A DNA stretch of 23,712 bases from Condylostoma magnum (Eukaryota > Ciliophora > Heterotrichea > Heterotrichida > Condylostomatidae). Shown here one piece after another: positions 9,607 to 19,200 of this stretch (its first letter is position 1; each line of letters opens with the position of its first letter). The notes beneath the pieces were generated by a model that was not told the origin of the DNA, did not search any database, and saw only the letters and a list, made by a program, of their open reading frames with translations. The translations under genes and the position numbers were made by a program. Location: assembly GCA_920105805.1 (NCBI GenBank), contig CAKKTI010000116.1, positions 29,214-52,925 on the forward strand, in the 5' to 3' direction.

Positions 9607-11562
9607 CTAACTAAGCATTAAACTGCTCTTATCCTCTAAAATAGCTGAAATCTCATTATGAATATTATTCAACCCTAAAGCATACTTTTAAAACATATCC
9701 TACATCTCGTTTCATTTAGGGTCCTGGTTATTTTTAGTTATAAAGCTCTCAGTGTTATCTTCGTGGATTGAACTGATGTTATTAGAAAAGTCATTAGATC
9801 CATTTTTCCCTAATCTCCACTACTCTAATATACTCTCTTCATTATCTTAAAATGTATCATTGTGAATTAAAACAGATTCAAGACTATCTGCCGCCCATTT
9901 TCTATGCTGAACGGTTTTAATGTCATTTTAGCTTATTTCTGACTGTAGTGTTGCTTATAAATTGTCGATTTAATTTATGATCATTGATGGTCGCTATTAT
10001 AAGGCATTCTATGATATTTTTTAGAATTATTGTATAATATTATCAATTTAAGATAAATTCCCGTACTTTTTTATTGCTTCAAGTTCAATTTTACGTTTGC
10101 TTAGTAGATTTTAAAGCTCTAGTTCTTAAGCAGATGATGCTAACTGACTGCCTTATTAATGTTTCAATGTATTTACTGAGTTTTGTAGAGCTTAAATGTT
10201 GGAATTAAGTAATTCAGTTGCTATTTCTTTTTCATATATTTCTAATTTTACAGTATTGATTTAATTTTCTAGAGCAGTTAATGCAGCTGATGGTTTTTCC
10301 TATTTTTGTCTTTCTTCAAATTTCTTATATATTTGTTCTTTTTTCATATTCATTTCTTGTTCAATCTTCAACTTAATATCTTACTTTTTCTATTGTGTCA
10401 ATATATCAACCTCTTTCTTCTTTTGTTCTAGTTTATTTTATTGCACTTTTATAATAGTTTCTTTAATACTTTGATTGTCTAATTAAATATCATGTATATT
10501 TTCTTGATTGTTCTTAAATTATTGTTTAATTTTCTCCTTCTCTGCTGTTAATTTTTATTGGTATTATTTCTATAACTGTTATTTCCTTTCCTCGATGCTA
10601 ACTTTTTCAGTTTATTTGCTTTGTTATATCAAATCTTACTTTTGTTATTCTAATTAAATTTCCAAATCTTATATTTCTTATTACTATTTTTAATTATTTG
10701 ATTACAATTACTCCTATACTCGCTATAGCTCTTACTTTAATTTCAAGGATTCAGCTTATAATAAGTCTATTTCCCTGCAATCAACCTCCTTATTTTTACT
10801 TGCTTTTAGTTAGTCAAATTCTCTTTAATACTCTTATTACTTTTAATCAATTTCTTCCTATATTTTTGCCTTCATTTCTTCTACTACAGTCTTTCTCTAT
10901 TATTTAAGTTCTCTATCAACAATAGATTTTTCCTTGTATCATTCTTAATCGATCATCTTTTTAACTTCTTCTTCATTGTTTTTTCCTTATAAAAGCTTTG
11001 CTATTTCTTCTCCTAACTTAGACTGTAATTTACTTTAAAATTAATCTAAATCCATTTACATTTCTCTCTTATATAACGCCAACTTTTTTTGGTTTTCATC
11101 TTCTAACCTTTTAATTTCGAGTATTGGGTCTTATTTTTACAGTAAAGGCATATTTGAGGCCTTTGGTTAACTCCTATTATTATTTTTTCCGAAGTTATTT
11201 AAAATATCTATAGTTGATTCAGGCTTTCTTTTAGGTTCTCGCTATTTAAAAGAATCCCGTCTCATATCAGCCGCCTTTTACTCTTAAAACAACTGCTTAT
11301 AATACTAATCACAGGGATGCTCCCAAACTGACTCCCCAGTTTCAAAATTAAAGTAGTAAATTTCATCTTCACCTGCTTTACAAGGTTTTCATGGATCGGG
11401 AAGAGGAGCTTTTAATCCTTCTTTTGCAATGTAAAGGTACTTTTGGTCCTCAGGTAATCGCATGCCTAGTCACTAGGCATATTCTAGAATGTCATTGTCA
11501 TCTGGCTCGTAGTTTGGATCTATTTCTTCCTCAAGAATTAGACTAGAATCAAGAAATTCCAT
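9607..11562 (-). CDS. CEP164-like WW and coiled-coil protein
   Basis: The protein of 651 residues has the N-terminal CEP164 signature: ILEYAQWLGMRLPEDQKYLY, AKEGLKAPLPDPWKPCK, then the WW domain (about residues 55-88) with EIYYFNFETGESVWEHPCD and YYKQL. In animals this region of CEP164 binds tau-tubulin kinase 2 at basal-body distal appendages and is needed to start cilium assembly. Residues about 130-560 are Gln-, Glu- and Lys-rich heptads, a long coiled coil. The tail is acidic and Asn-rich, ending DKSSLMLS. The WW tryptophan is encoded by TGA (11389-11391), as is that of AQWLG (11470-11472), and another TGA in the tail reads as Trp (NNQDPKWNEMQDM). The human protein is about twice as long, mostly more coiled coil. 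The stop is TAG 9607-9609. The role in ciliate basal bodies is inferred from the family. Confidence 0.88.
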
Positions 11563-11698
11563 TTTTGAAAAATGTATATTCTTATATTTAGTTTTATAAG
11601 AGCTTTTATATTAATGAATTTGCTAAATGGACAAGATATTAGCTTTTAATTTAATAATAGAACAAAATTTACAACAAAATACAATAACAATTTTATTA

Positions 11699-12112
11699 TT
11701 AAGGATACCTACTAAATATTATTTTTGAGTGATCTATAGAGTTGTCTACTTCTTAATTTTCAACGATACTGTCCTGTCTAAAGGTAAAATCAATATTTGC
11801 TTCTAGTGATTTTGTTAAAGATTGGCTGCAAATGAGCTTTAATCTATGCCTTTACTTTTCCTTATTGATAAATTACTAAAATAGCTCTTAGTTATCAATT
11901 ATTATTCTGTTATTTTCTTATTTTTACTCCAAACTATAATTATGCTTTAAGTTAATTCGTTCCTCTAAATCCTATTTTAATTACTCTAAGGAACCCTTGT
12001 TTATTAGTGTAAATGTTGTATATTTATTGATATATACCACAATTTCATCTTCCAGAGCCATAGCTTCTTTATTATAATAAACTATCATTTCTTTAGACTT
12101 TGTACAACCCAT
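11699..12112 (-). CDS. Small MGC-type acylated, probably coiled-coil protein
   Basis: The protein of 137 residues starts MGCTKSKEMIVYYNKEAMAL. Gly2 followed by Cys3 and a basic run is a strong pattern for N-myristoylation plus palmitoylation, so attachment to the inner face of a membrane is likely. The middle (EQLKQDLEERINLKHNYSLE and after) is Gln/Glu/Lys-rich and could form a helix or coiled coil. The C-terminal third is acidic and ends SKIIFSRYP. It stops at TAA 11699-11701, immediately followed by a second TAA. No family is recognised. The start is supported by the acylation motif and by the 187 bp of non-coding DNA between it and the tRNA. Confidence 0.65.
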
Positions 12113-12292
12113 TTTTATCAGATAGTTATGGGATAAAGAATAATACAAGATCTTCCTTTATTTCAAGAATAATTACTGCTTGGATAGATTGTAATTTAAG
12201 AATAAGCATTTATTTTAGTTTCATAACTTGTAATTGAAGTAATAATATATAACGTAATATAACTATTGATTATTATATTTCCCATGCAAGTT

Positions 12293-12297
12293 AAAAA
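12293..12297 (-). terminator. RNA polymerase III T-run terminator
   Basis: Five Ts on the minus strand start two bases after the tRNA discriminator base. This is the usual stop signal for RNA polymerase III downstream of a tRNA gene. Confidence 0.7.
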
Positions 12298-12309
12298 GGT
12301 TCTGAGCCA

Positions 12310-12320
12310 GGAATCGAACC
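12310..12320 (-). promoter_or_regulatory. tRNA internal B box
   Basis: The minus strand reads GGTTCGATTCC, a perfect match to the polymerase III B-box consensus GGTTCGANTCC within the T arm. Confidence 0.8.
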
Positions 12321-12352
12321 TGGATAGTCAGCGAGACAGGCTGAAATAATTA

Positions 12353-12364
12353 CCAATTATACTA
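12353..12364 (-). promoter_or_regulatory. tRNA internal A box
   Basis: The minus strand reads TAGTATAATTGG, which fits the A-box consensus TRGYNNANNNGG in the D arm. Confidence 0.75.
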
Positions 12365-12505
12365 CTCAGAATCACTTAGCTAATTTAGCATATTTTGTAT
12401 ATAATCTAAATTCTAGAAAATTCATCTTGATAAATCCCCATACTAAAAAACCTCCTACCAAAGTCTCTACACAGTCTAAATAACCCATATATTACAAATT
12501 TATTA

Positions 12506-13192
12506 CTACTTATTATTTGTGAACCATGAGCTAGGAATCTTAGCAGTAACATTTTCCCAGATCTGTTCAACTTCCTTCATCGATGCATCATATCGTTTTA
12601 AATAGTTCATTCCACATAACGAAATGATTCTATGAGCAACAGCAGTTGAGCTAACAGTGTTAATATCCGACATACTTTCAGGATCCTTTAAAAACTATAG
12701 AATTTTCCGCCTAATATACGACTCTTCCCCAGGCCTCAACTTGCGATTCTAATCAGAGCCATAAATCCTCTTGATTCCCTTTTTAATCTACTCATCAGAT
12801 AAATAAACTCCAGGTGTCAGATTTAATTTTCTATTGAACTTTTAAGCAAATTTGAATCCCATACTTTTAACTCAATTATCAATAATTCCCTATGACGATT
12901 TGGTTACTTTAACTTTAGGGTACTTTTTAGCCTCAATAATACTCTTTTTCTAAAATCCAGTTGATTCAAACCCTTCCGTATTGTAAAATAGCATAGGAGT
13001 GTCATTTTAGTTTGCTTGTATTTGACTTCTTTATGGTTCAGGGGTAAAAGGAGTTCTTTCCTCCACTGATCTACTTAGAATAGACCTGCATAACTCCCCA
13101 GGATCTGAAGGTCCTCAAAACTTCTTTTTTTTCGGCTTGATGGTCCTCGGATCTTTAAACTGCGTTATCTGACTAATAGTAATTTCATTCAT
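12506..13192 (-). CDS. Unrecognised basic protein with nuclear-signal-like motif
   Basis: The protein of 228 residues starts MNEITISQITQFKDPRTIKP and runs into KKKKFWGPSDPGE; the KPKKKK cluster looks like a nuclear localisation signal. The N-terminal half is Ser/Thr/Pro-rich and probably disordered. From about residue 85 it appears folded, with basic helices (NWVKSMGFKFAQKFNRKLN, DEQIKKGIKRIYGSDQNRK) and a C-terminal region IISLCGMNYLKRYDASMKEV ending SSWFTNNK. I recognise no domain. TGA reads as Trp in KKKFWGP and IIDNWVKS. The stop is TAG 12506-12508, followed directly by two TAA codons. It follows the actin gene with 31 nt between the actin stop and this ATG, so both the actin 3' end and this gene's start must fit there. 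A nuclear or nucleic-acid-binding role is inference from charge only. Confidence 0.65.
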
Positions 13193-13223
13193 ATTTATTA
13201 ACAATATTTCTAACAATATTTTA

Positions 13224-14351
13224 CTAAAAACACTTCCTGTATACTGCCAACGCTCCCTGCTCAGTATATTCTTATTTAGAAATAAACATTGACTGGAATG
13301 TAGAAATCATAGATAAAATTGACCCTCCTAACCATGCACTATATCCTCTTTCTGGGGGAGCTTATACATCTATATGCATTGTGCTTGGTGCCAGTGCTCT
13401 TACGTCCTTTAGTAGCCTATCTTTCAAATTTCTCATCATACAAGTGCCCCCGGACAGTAGAATATTCCCGTATAACTCCTTTCTTATGTCTGCATCACAC
13501 TTTGTAATTGAGTGGAACACTCTATCCGCCAATCCTTCATTTCCTTTATTAATCATAGCTGGTTAAAACAAAGCCTCAGGACATACAAACTTTTCACTTC
13601 CTATATTAATAGGTGTTCCATCCGGTAGTATATACTCCTCTACATTCGCGTTAGACTCTGCAGCTTGCTTCAAATCAGTATCAAAGTCATAGGCAACCGT
13701 GCAAAACTGCTCCTTTATTCTGATGGTTTCTTATATAGTTCCAGATGATGCGTATTGGGGGTTATTTTCTGTTAAAAGTTTGCTCATATTTTGTGTAAGG
13801 TCCTCGCCGCATATATGTATTCTTATAATACCATGAGGCAGTGCAAAGCCTTCATATACTGGAACTGCGTGGGTTTTTCCTTGTCCAGAATCCACTACTA
13901 ATCCGGTCGTTTTTCCTGCACAAAACAGCGAAAGTACCGCTTAAGTATACGCGTAGAAATAAGGAGCTTCCAGCTCCTCAAACACCACCTCTGCCATCTT
14001 CTCACGGGCGGAGCGAGGTGTTTATGGGGAATCACAGAAGAATAGAGGATGCTCCTTTGCACTTACATTTAATTAGTGTGAAAACATGTATTTTCAAATT
14101 TTCAGCATATCATCCCAGTTTTCTATGCATCCTTGCTATATTGGGTAGTACATGTTCAGAAAAACTTGTTTGTCTAAAGCCTCGTTTCCTACATAGTGGT
14201 CTTTTTAGTCCATTCCAACCATGATGCCAGGCATTCGGGGAACTCCGATGATTGTAGGCTCTATTACCTTAGGAGAGTCAACTGCTGACATTCCTGCCTT
14301 GATAAATCCACTACCGTTATCTATTACTACTGGAGGGGCTGATTGATCCAT
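13224..14351 (-). CDS. Actin, divergent paralogue
   Basis: The protein of 375 residues has exactly the usual actin length, colinear with canonical actin from VVIDNGSG (Asp11 and Ser14 present) to the C-terminal [20 protein letters not shown]. Also visible are the D-loop region ([17 protein letters not shown]), NWDDM, YTQAVLSLF with Gln137, the second phosphate loop, His161, [10 protein letters not shown], and the LLSGGTCM and [18 protein letters not shown] signatures. Departures: Asp157 of DSGDGVTH is Gln (DSGQGKTH), His73 is Gln (YPIQQG), and the first loop reads GFIKAGMSA. Conventional actin uses Asp157 in the nucleotide and metal site, so ATPase behaviour may be altered. It is closer to actin than to the ARPs I can compare. 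TGA 14094-14096 reads as Trp (IWKY). The stop is TAG 13224-13226, followed by TAA. No introns. Confidence 0.95.
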
Positions 14352-14485
14352 TTTTTAGATGGTTTTATAAGGAGAAGTTGTTTCATTGGTTTATTTCAGT
14401 ACGAAGTATATAAGGCTACGGCTATATGTGTATTTTAGTTGTTTGTAATATTTAAGAATTATTTCTGATATGTTCTTATAATAAA
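14352..14485. promoter_or_regulatory. Divergent intergenic region between actin and vWA genes
   Basis: These 134 bp lie between the actin ATG (minus) and the vWA-protein ATG (plus) and must contain both promoters. The stretch is T-rich on the plus strand. I see no element I can name with confidence. Confidence 0.4.
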
Positions 14486-16267
14486 ATGGGTGCAAGTTAG
14501 TGTTCTGAGTTTGCTTATATTGATAAACAAAATCAAAATAGTTCGAATAGTGTAGCAACTAATTCAATAGCAATAGATATGACTAAATGGCATCAGATTC
14601 CTGACCCTTGTACAGGAGATGCTACCAGATGCCAACGATGTGCGTGTTTCTTGAATATTCATAGTCCTAAGGAAAGAATAGGTGACAACTTGTACAGATG
14701 GCGCTGTGAGTTTTGCAACGAAGTAAACGACCTTGACCTAGATGAGGAGGAGTTGCCTAAGTCATCCAGTGAGTTGTATATACTTAGTGGAGCACCAATG
14801 GCAGATACGCAAACACCTCAAGATGCTGACCAGCAGGACCAATCAAGCGTCATTTTTTGCCTGGATATATCAGGATCTATGAATGTCAAAACTAGCAACG
14901 TTTCAAGACTAGACTGTGTAAAATAAGCAATCACTGAGCAGATTTAATCAATGATGCAGCAATTGCCTAACAGAAGAATCAAACTTGTGTGCTTTGAGAG
15001 GTAAGTAAGAGTGTATGGGGACTATAAGCCATAGATGATGATGAATTGTGATAAGGAGTCATTTGAAGGATGCTTATAATATGGAAGAAACTTTTAAAGT
15101 GATTTGCATAACTAACCTGTGTCATTTTCAGGAGATACATGGATTAATATTTTGAGTAGTATTTAACCTACTGGAATGACTGCCCTAGGGCCCGGACTGA
15201 GTGTTGCTTTGGGGCTAGCTGAGGTAGGGTAATCTGGGTCATAAGTAATTATATGTACAGATGGTTTAGCTAACATAGGCATAGGAGCATTTGAAGGGAA
15301 AAGTACCAACGAGTAAGAAATTGCTGCATAGTTTTACTAATAAGCTGGAGTATATGCTAAAGAACGTGGAATATCCGTATCAGTTATTTCTATAGAGGGT
15401 GCTGAGTGTAAACTAAGCTATTTATCAGAACTAGCAGACTTAACAGGCGGAGCACTTACAAAAGTAAATCCTTTAAATCTGGGTGAAGACTTCGGTTTAC
15501 TTTTATCAGATAGAGTTCTAGCTACTAATGCAATAGCAACTGTAACAATTCATAAAGCTTTGAAGTTTGTTAATATTGGTGCTGAGGAAACTTAAGACAA
15601 CGGATCTCGTATTATAAGAGATATTGGAAATCTAACAGTAAGAAGCCAGTTTGGAGTATAGTTTAATATAAAGTCATAAGAGGAATTGGTAGTTGAGGAA
15701 ATTGATATTGAAGAGCTAAATGTGATCCCCTTTTAATTATCGGTTGAGTATACCACTACAACTGGAGCAAGGCATCTAAGAATCATTTCCTAAGTTTAGT
15801 AGGTTACTACTGATATTCAGGCCGCTGAAAACAATGCTAATTTTGATGCTCTGGCGGCTAATTATAACTTATTTTCAGCTTAAATGATAGAAGAGGGTAA
15901 TTATGAAGATTATTAAGCATAATAGCCAGCATGGGAGAATATAATGAATAAGAATATTAAAAGCAGTAGACATCAAGCATAGTTTTAATCACTATAATAG
16001 GTGCAAATGTCTAATAATATAGCTATTAATCAGTAGTATCAGGAAGAGAGTAAAAGAGGAATAAAATCGGATACTTCTAATAGGAAAAACGTGAGACGTT
16101 AATATAGAGCGGATATATTGCAAGGGCAAGTAAGCAAAATGAAGAAAAGGTTTTAGTAGGTTAATTATTCTTTAACATATTAGGTTTTAAATAATCTTTT
16201 AATTTAAGACTTATTTATAAGCATATAAGATCATTTTAACCTTTAAAACATGTATAAAATTCAGTAA
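14486..16267 (+). CDS. Sec23/24-type zinc finger and von Willebrand A protein, acylation-type N-terminus
   Basis: The protein of about 593 residues starts MGASQCSEFAYIDKQNQN. An ATG at 14579 also opens the frame, but the earlier one at 14486 gives a Met-Gly plus Cys6 acylation pattern, and I prefer it. A Sec23/24-type zinc finger follows, with C49-x2-C52 and WRCEFC (C74, C77). A von Willebrand A domain starts at about residue 122 with DISGSM (Asp127, Ser129, Ser131), TGMTALGPGL and CTDGLANIG, so the metal-binding MIDAS site looks complete. After ELADLTGGALTKVNP comes a beta-rich region, then a Gln-rich, basic tail. COPII Sec23 and Sec24 share the zinc finger and a vWA-like trunk, but the gelsolin domain and a COPII role are not evident here. 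The stop is one of several in-frame TAA codons (16205, 16226, 16244, 16265); the last is used. Confidence 0.85.
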
Positions 16268-16270
16268 AAC

Positions 16271-19200
16271 TTACAAACTACTTATATCATCATGAATAAA
16301 AACTTCTGCAATTGGATTTGATGGAATTAATCGGTTGAGTCTTCTTCTTTTTATGTAGCTATATATTTAATAAAGGATCATTGCTAAAAATAGAGCAGAT
16401 ATCGTAGATATTATAATAATCAATATTAATGGAAAGCCTTTAGAAGATGATTTTAATTCACCTTATCTTTAAATTGTTATAAGCTAGCTAAATTAACTAG
16501 AAAAATCAGGCGAATTGTTAAATTCCAATATGAATGTGTTTTTAAAGCTTTATCCTTTTAACGATTCAAATTATTCGTATGTCAATTATGGGATTTGTAT
16601 TTAAGGTCTATTTATTATATTAAGCTTTAAAGATTATTATTGTGAGGTAAAGGTTAATAGAAGGTTGTTTTTTAGGAATAAGGCTGAACACCCTTATTGA
16701 AATTAGTTCTATAATAAGCAGTCTACCGTTGTTGTAATTCTTTAGCTTTCTATATCGATTATTTAGAAATATAAACTTTGCTCTCCTTTGTTTAGAAGAA
16801 AAGCTATAAGTTATTGATTCTAGTTTACAGCAATTTGTGGTTTTATCTTTGACTTAAGATCTTATGACTAATCCTAGAAATAATATGTTTTTATCAACTT
16901 AAAATCATATTACTCGGTTATTTCGTAGTTAAAAAGGCATTCTTGATTTAATAGGTAAAATTTCCCTTAAAATACCTTAAATGAATATATATCCCCTTAA
17001 ATTTAATACTTAGCTCTTATTTATAGGTCTAAATTATAATCTTCAAATATATAAGCATTATTATTACTATCAACTAAGTAAGCAATATTTTTACTGAATA
17101 CATTTTCTGCATAAAAATATCTGAATTGAGTTTATTCAATATTGAGTACAGCACTATTATACGCTACACTATAAAATGATTTTTCATCTGAATTGTATTA
17201 AGTTATACTAAAATTATTAAATACAGTGCTATCTGTCAATTCTGATTGTGATTATTTTCAAATTAATACCATAGTGGGCTAATCAAAATATCCTAATGTA
17301 TGCATCGATTAAATTTGATTATACTGAATATAATAACTTGATTCAAAACTTGTTGTAAAATTTTCTTCTATGCTTAAAGTGTAAATTTGAATAACTTATG
17401 GAGCATAATTGCTTTTACCCAAAACAACTAAAAATCATATGAAAACTCCCTTGTCATTCTATATTACCTTCATTTAATTCACTTCTCCTATAGTTATTTC
17501 TCTTAAATTCAAATTTCATATCTTTTTAAGTATTAAAGTGTTACTATTATCAATCTAATAAATTCAAATTATATTTCCTTCAAGTAATATAAGAAAGATG
17601 TTATCGTTTATAGGGCCTTCTATATTGATTATTTACATTTCAAAATGGAGTTCTTCAATACTCTTAGTTTATTCTATTAATGCACCAAAATACTCTGAAT
17701 TTTATTCTTATGATCAATTTAGCCCATAATATAAATTTTACCCTTAAGTTACTTCATCAAGGTATAAAATTTTCGATTTATGATAATCAATATAATAGAT
17801 ATCCTTAATCAAAAATTGTTAGTCTATAAAGGCTGGAAACATATCATTGAAATCTAAGGCTACATCTATTAACACTTAATTTTCTCCATATTCATTATAA
17901 GCCTTAAATGTAAGCTGAATATCCTTATTATTAATAAAAGTCTAATTTTAGTTGTTTTAAAATCCTAATTACATTTATGAGTTTTGATTATTGTTAAATT
18001 GGAGATTATAAAGACCAAAACTAAAATCTTTATATAGTATTGAGAGCTATTAGTTACTGTACAAACTTACCGATTAAATGCCTGATAGATCTATAATATA
18101 TACTAAAGCATCAAATTTATTGTTTTCTAAGCATACAACTTTTGCTGATTATCCAGTCTAAATCAAAATATTGTTCTTTGAAAATTACACAGACTATAAG
18201 GTACTTACTAAAGGCAGCTATAGTTAATTAACAATGTGAAACGAATCTTACATATTATAAACAGTTATTTCTCCACTATTACTTACAGATAGTAGTTAAT
18301 TATTCCAAACATCTACTTCCATTGTATCTCTTAAAATATCATATTGACTAATTACTGTTTAACTATTTATATCCATAACTAAAACCTTAGCATTTATGTT
18401 TGATATGATTAATAAGGAGTTATCATCAATAAACTTTATATCAGATATTTTATCAAGTCCTAATGTTATCTTAAATGTGAATTCAAAAATAATTAAATTA
18501 CATTGATAGCCAATAACAGTTTAAAAATCAGTGCAAAGAATCTAAGAATTTCAAGTCGCAATTTTATGGCAGTTTATACCTGTATTTTAGCTTGATAAAA
18601 TTTCTATTGAGTTTGGAAACACTAAGTTTAAATAAGTAGTGTTCCAGTTACTTAAGCTGGTTAATAAGTATAAATCTATTTAATCATTTATAAGATATAC
18701 TTTTTATGGTATCCCAAATATACTAAGTACATTATAGATAGGCGATACTGGATCAATTACAGTGAATGCACTAGAGTTATTCATGCTAGAAGAAAATCAT
18801 ACTTAGTTTTCATATAAAATTTGAGTGGAATCTTAAGGTTAAGAAAAACGTTGCTAATAAACTTTTTATAGTTTTGTAGGCCTTTTAATAAGGTCTAATG
18901 TCAAATCAGTGGAACTTAAATTTGATGTTATATTATAATTCATATTCCACCCTGTAAATAAGTTATCTAGGTTAAAGCTTAATGCTTATGACATATTTCT
19001 TTATACAAACATTAATTATGGATTTCTATTAATTTACTAGGAATTATAATACCCATCTCTCCGTTTAATACTTTTAAAATCCTTATCAATTATAACATCA
19101 ATATTTTAACTAAGGGTATCAGTTAAATTAAGAGAGCTTTAAATGTTTAAGGTAAAGTTAGTGCTTTCCTCAACGTTGCTAAAAAATAGATTAAAATTTT

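Larger units (their letters stand above)
12299..12371 (-). tRNA. tRNA-Asp(GTC), atypical
   Basis: On the minus strand the sequence folds as a cloverleaf: a seven-pair acceptor stem (TTCTGAG with CTCAGAA), a D arm with GG, a five-pair anticodon stem (TCAGC with GCTGA), a four-base variable loop, and a five-pair T arm (CCAGG/CCTGG) around TTCGATT. The loop CTGTCTC places anticodon GTC (plus-strand bases 12335-12337), which reads Asp GAC/GAT. The D arm also looks like eukaryotic tRNA-Asp. Two oddities: position 37, next to the anticodon, is T rather than a purine, and the discriminator base is C where eukaryotic tRNA-Asp has G. A D-stem U-U pair is also weak. No intron. It is not one of the Gln or Trp suppressor tRNAs needed for the altered code (those would have TTA, CTA or TCA anticodons). 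Confidence 0.8.

Noticed and set aside
10698-10907. Hydrophobic 69-residue plus-strand frame
   Set aside because: Antisense to the Gln/Glu-rich coiled coil of the CEP164-like gene; the hydrophobicity comes from complementary codons.
12126-12298. Plus-strand MG-started frame in the spacer between the small acylated gene and the tRNA
   Set aside because: Every frame is open in this code. The peptide is mostly Ile, Leu, Val and Gln from AT-rich DNA and would run straight into the tRNA.
12335-12337. A suppressor tRNA serving the reassigned code
   Set aside because: The anticodon is GTC (Asp), not TTA, CTA or TCA.
13319-13566. Plus-strand open frames of about 60 residues
   Set aside because: Antisense to the actin C-terminal region.
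13841-14224. 127-residue plus-strand open frame
   Set aside because: It is antisense to the actin gene, whose frame is fixed by family alignment.
14579-16267. Start of the vWA gene at ATG 14579
   Set aside because: An in-frame ATG at 14486 adds a myristoylation-type N-terminus; I prefer it, though 14579 is not excluded.
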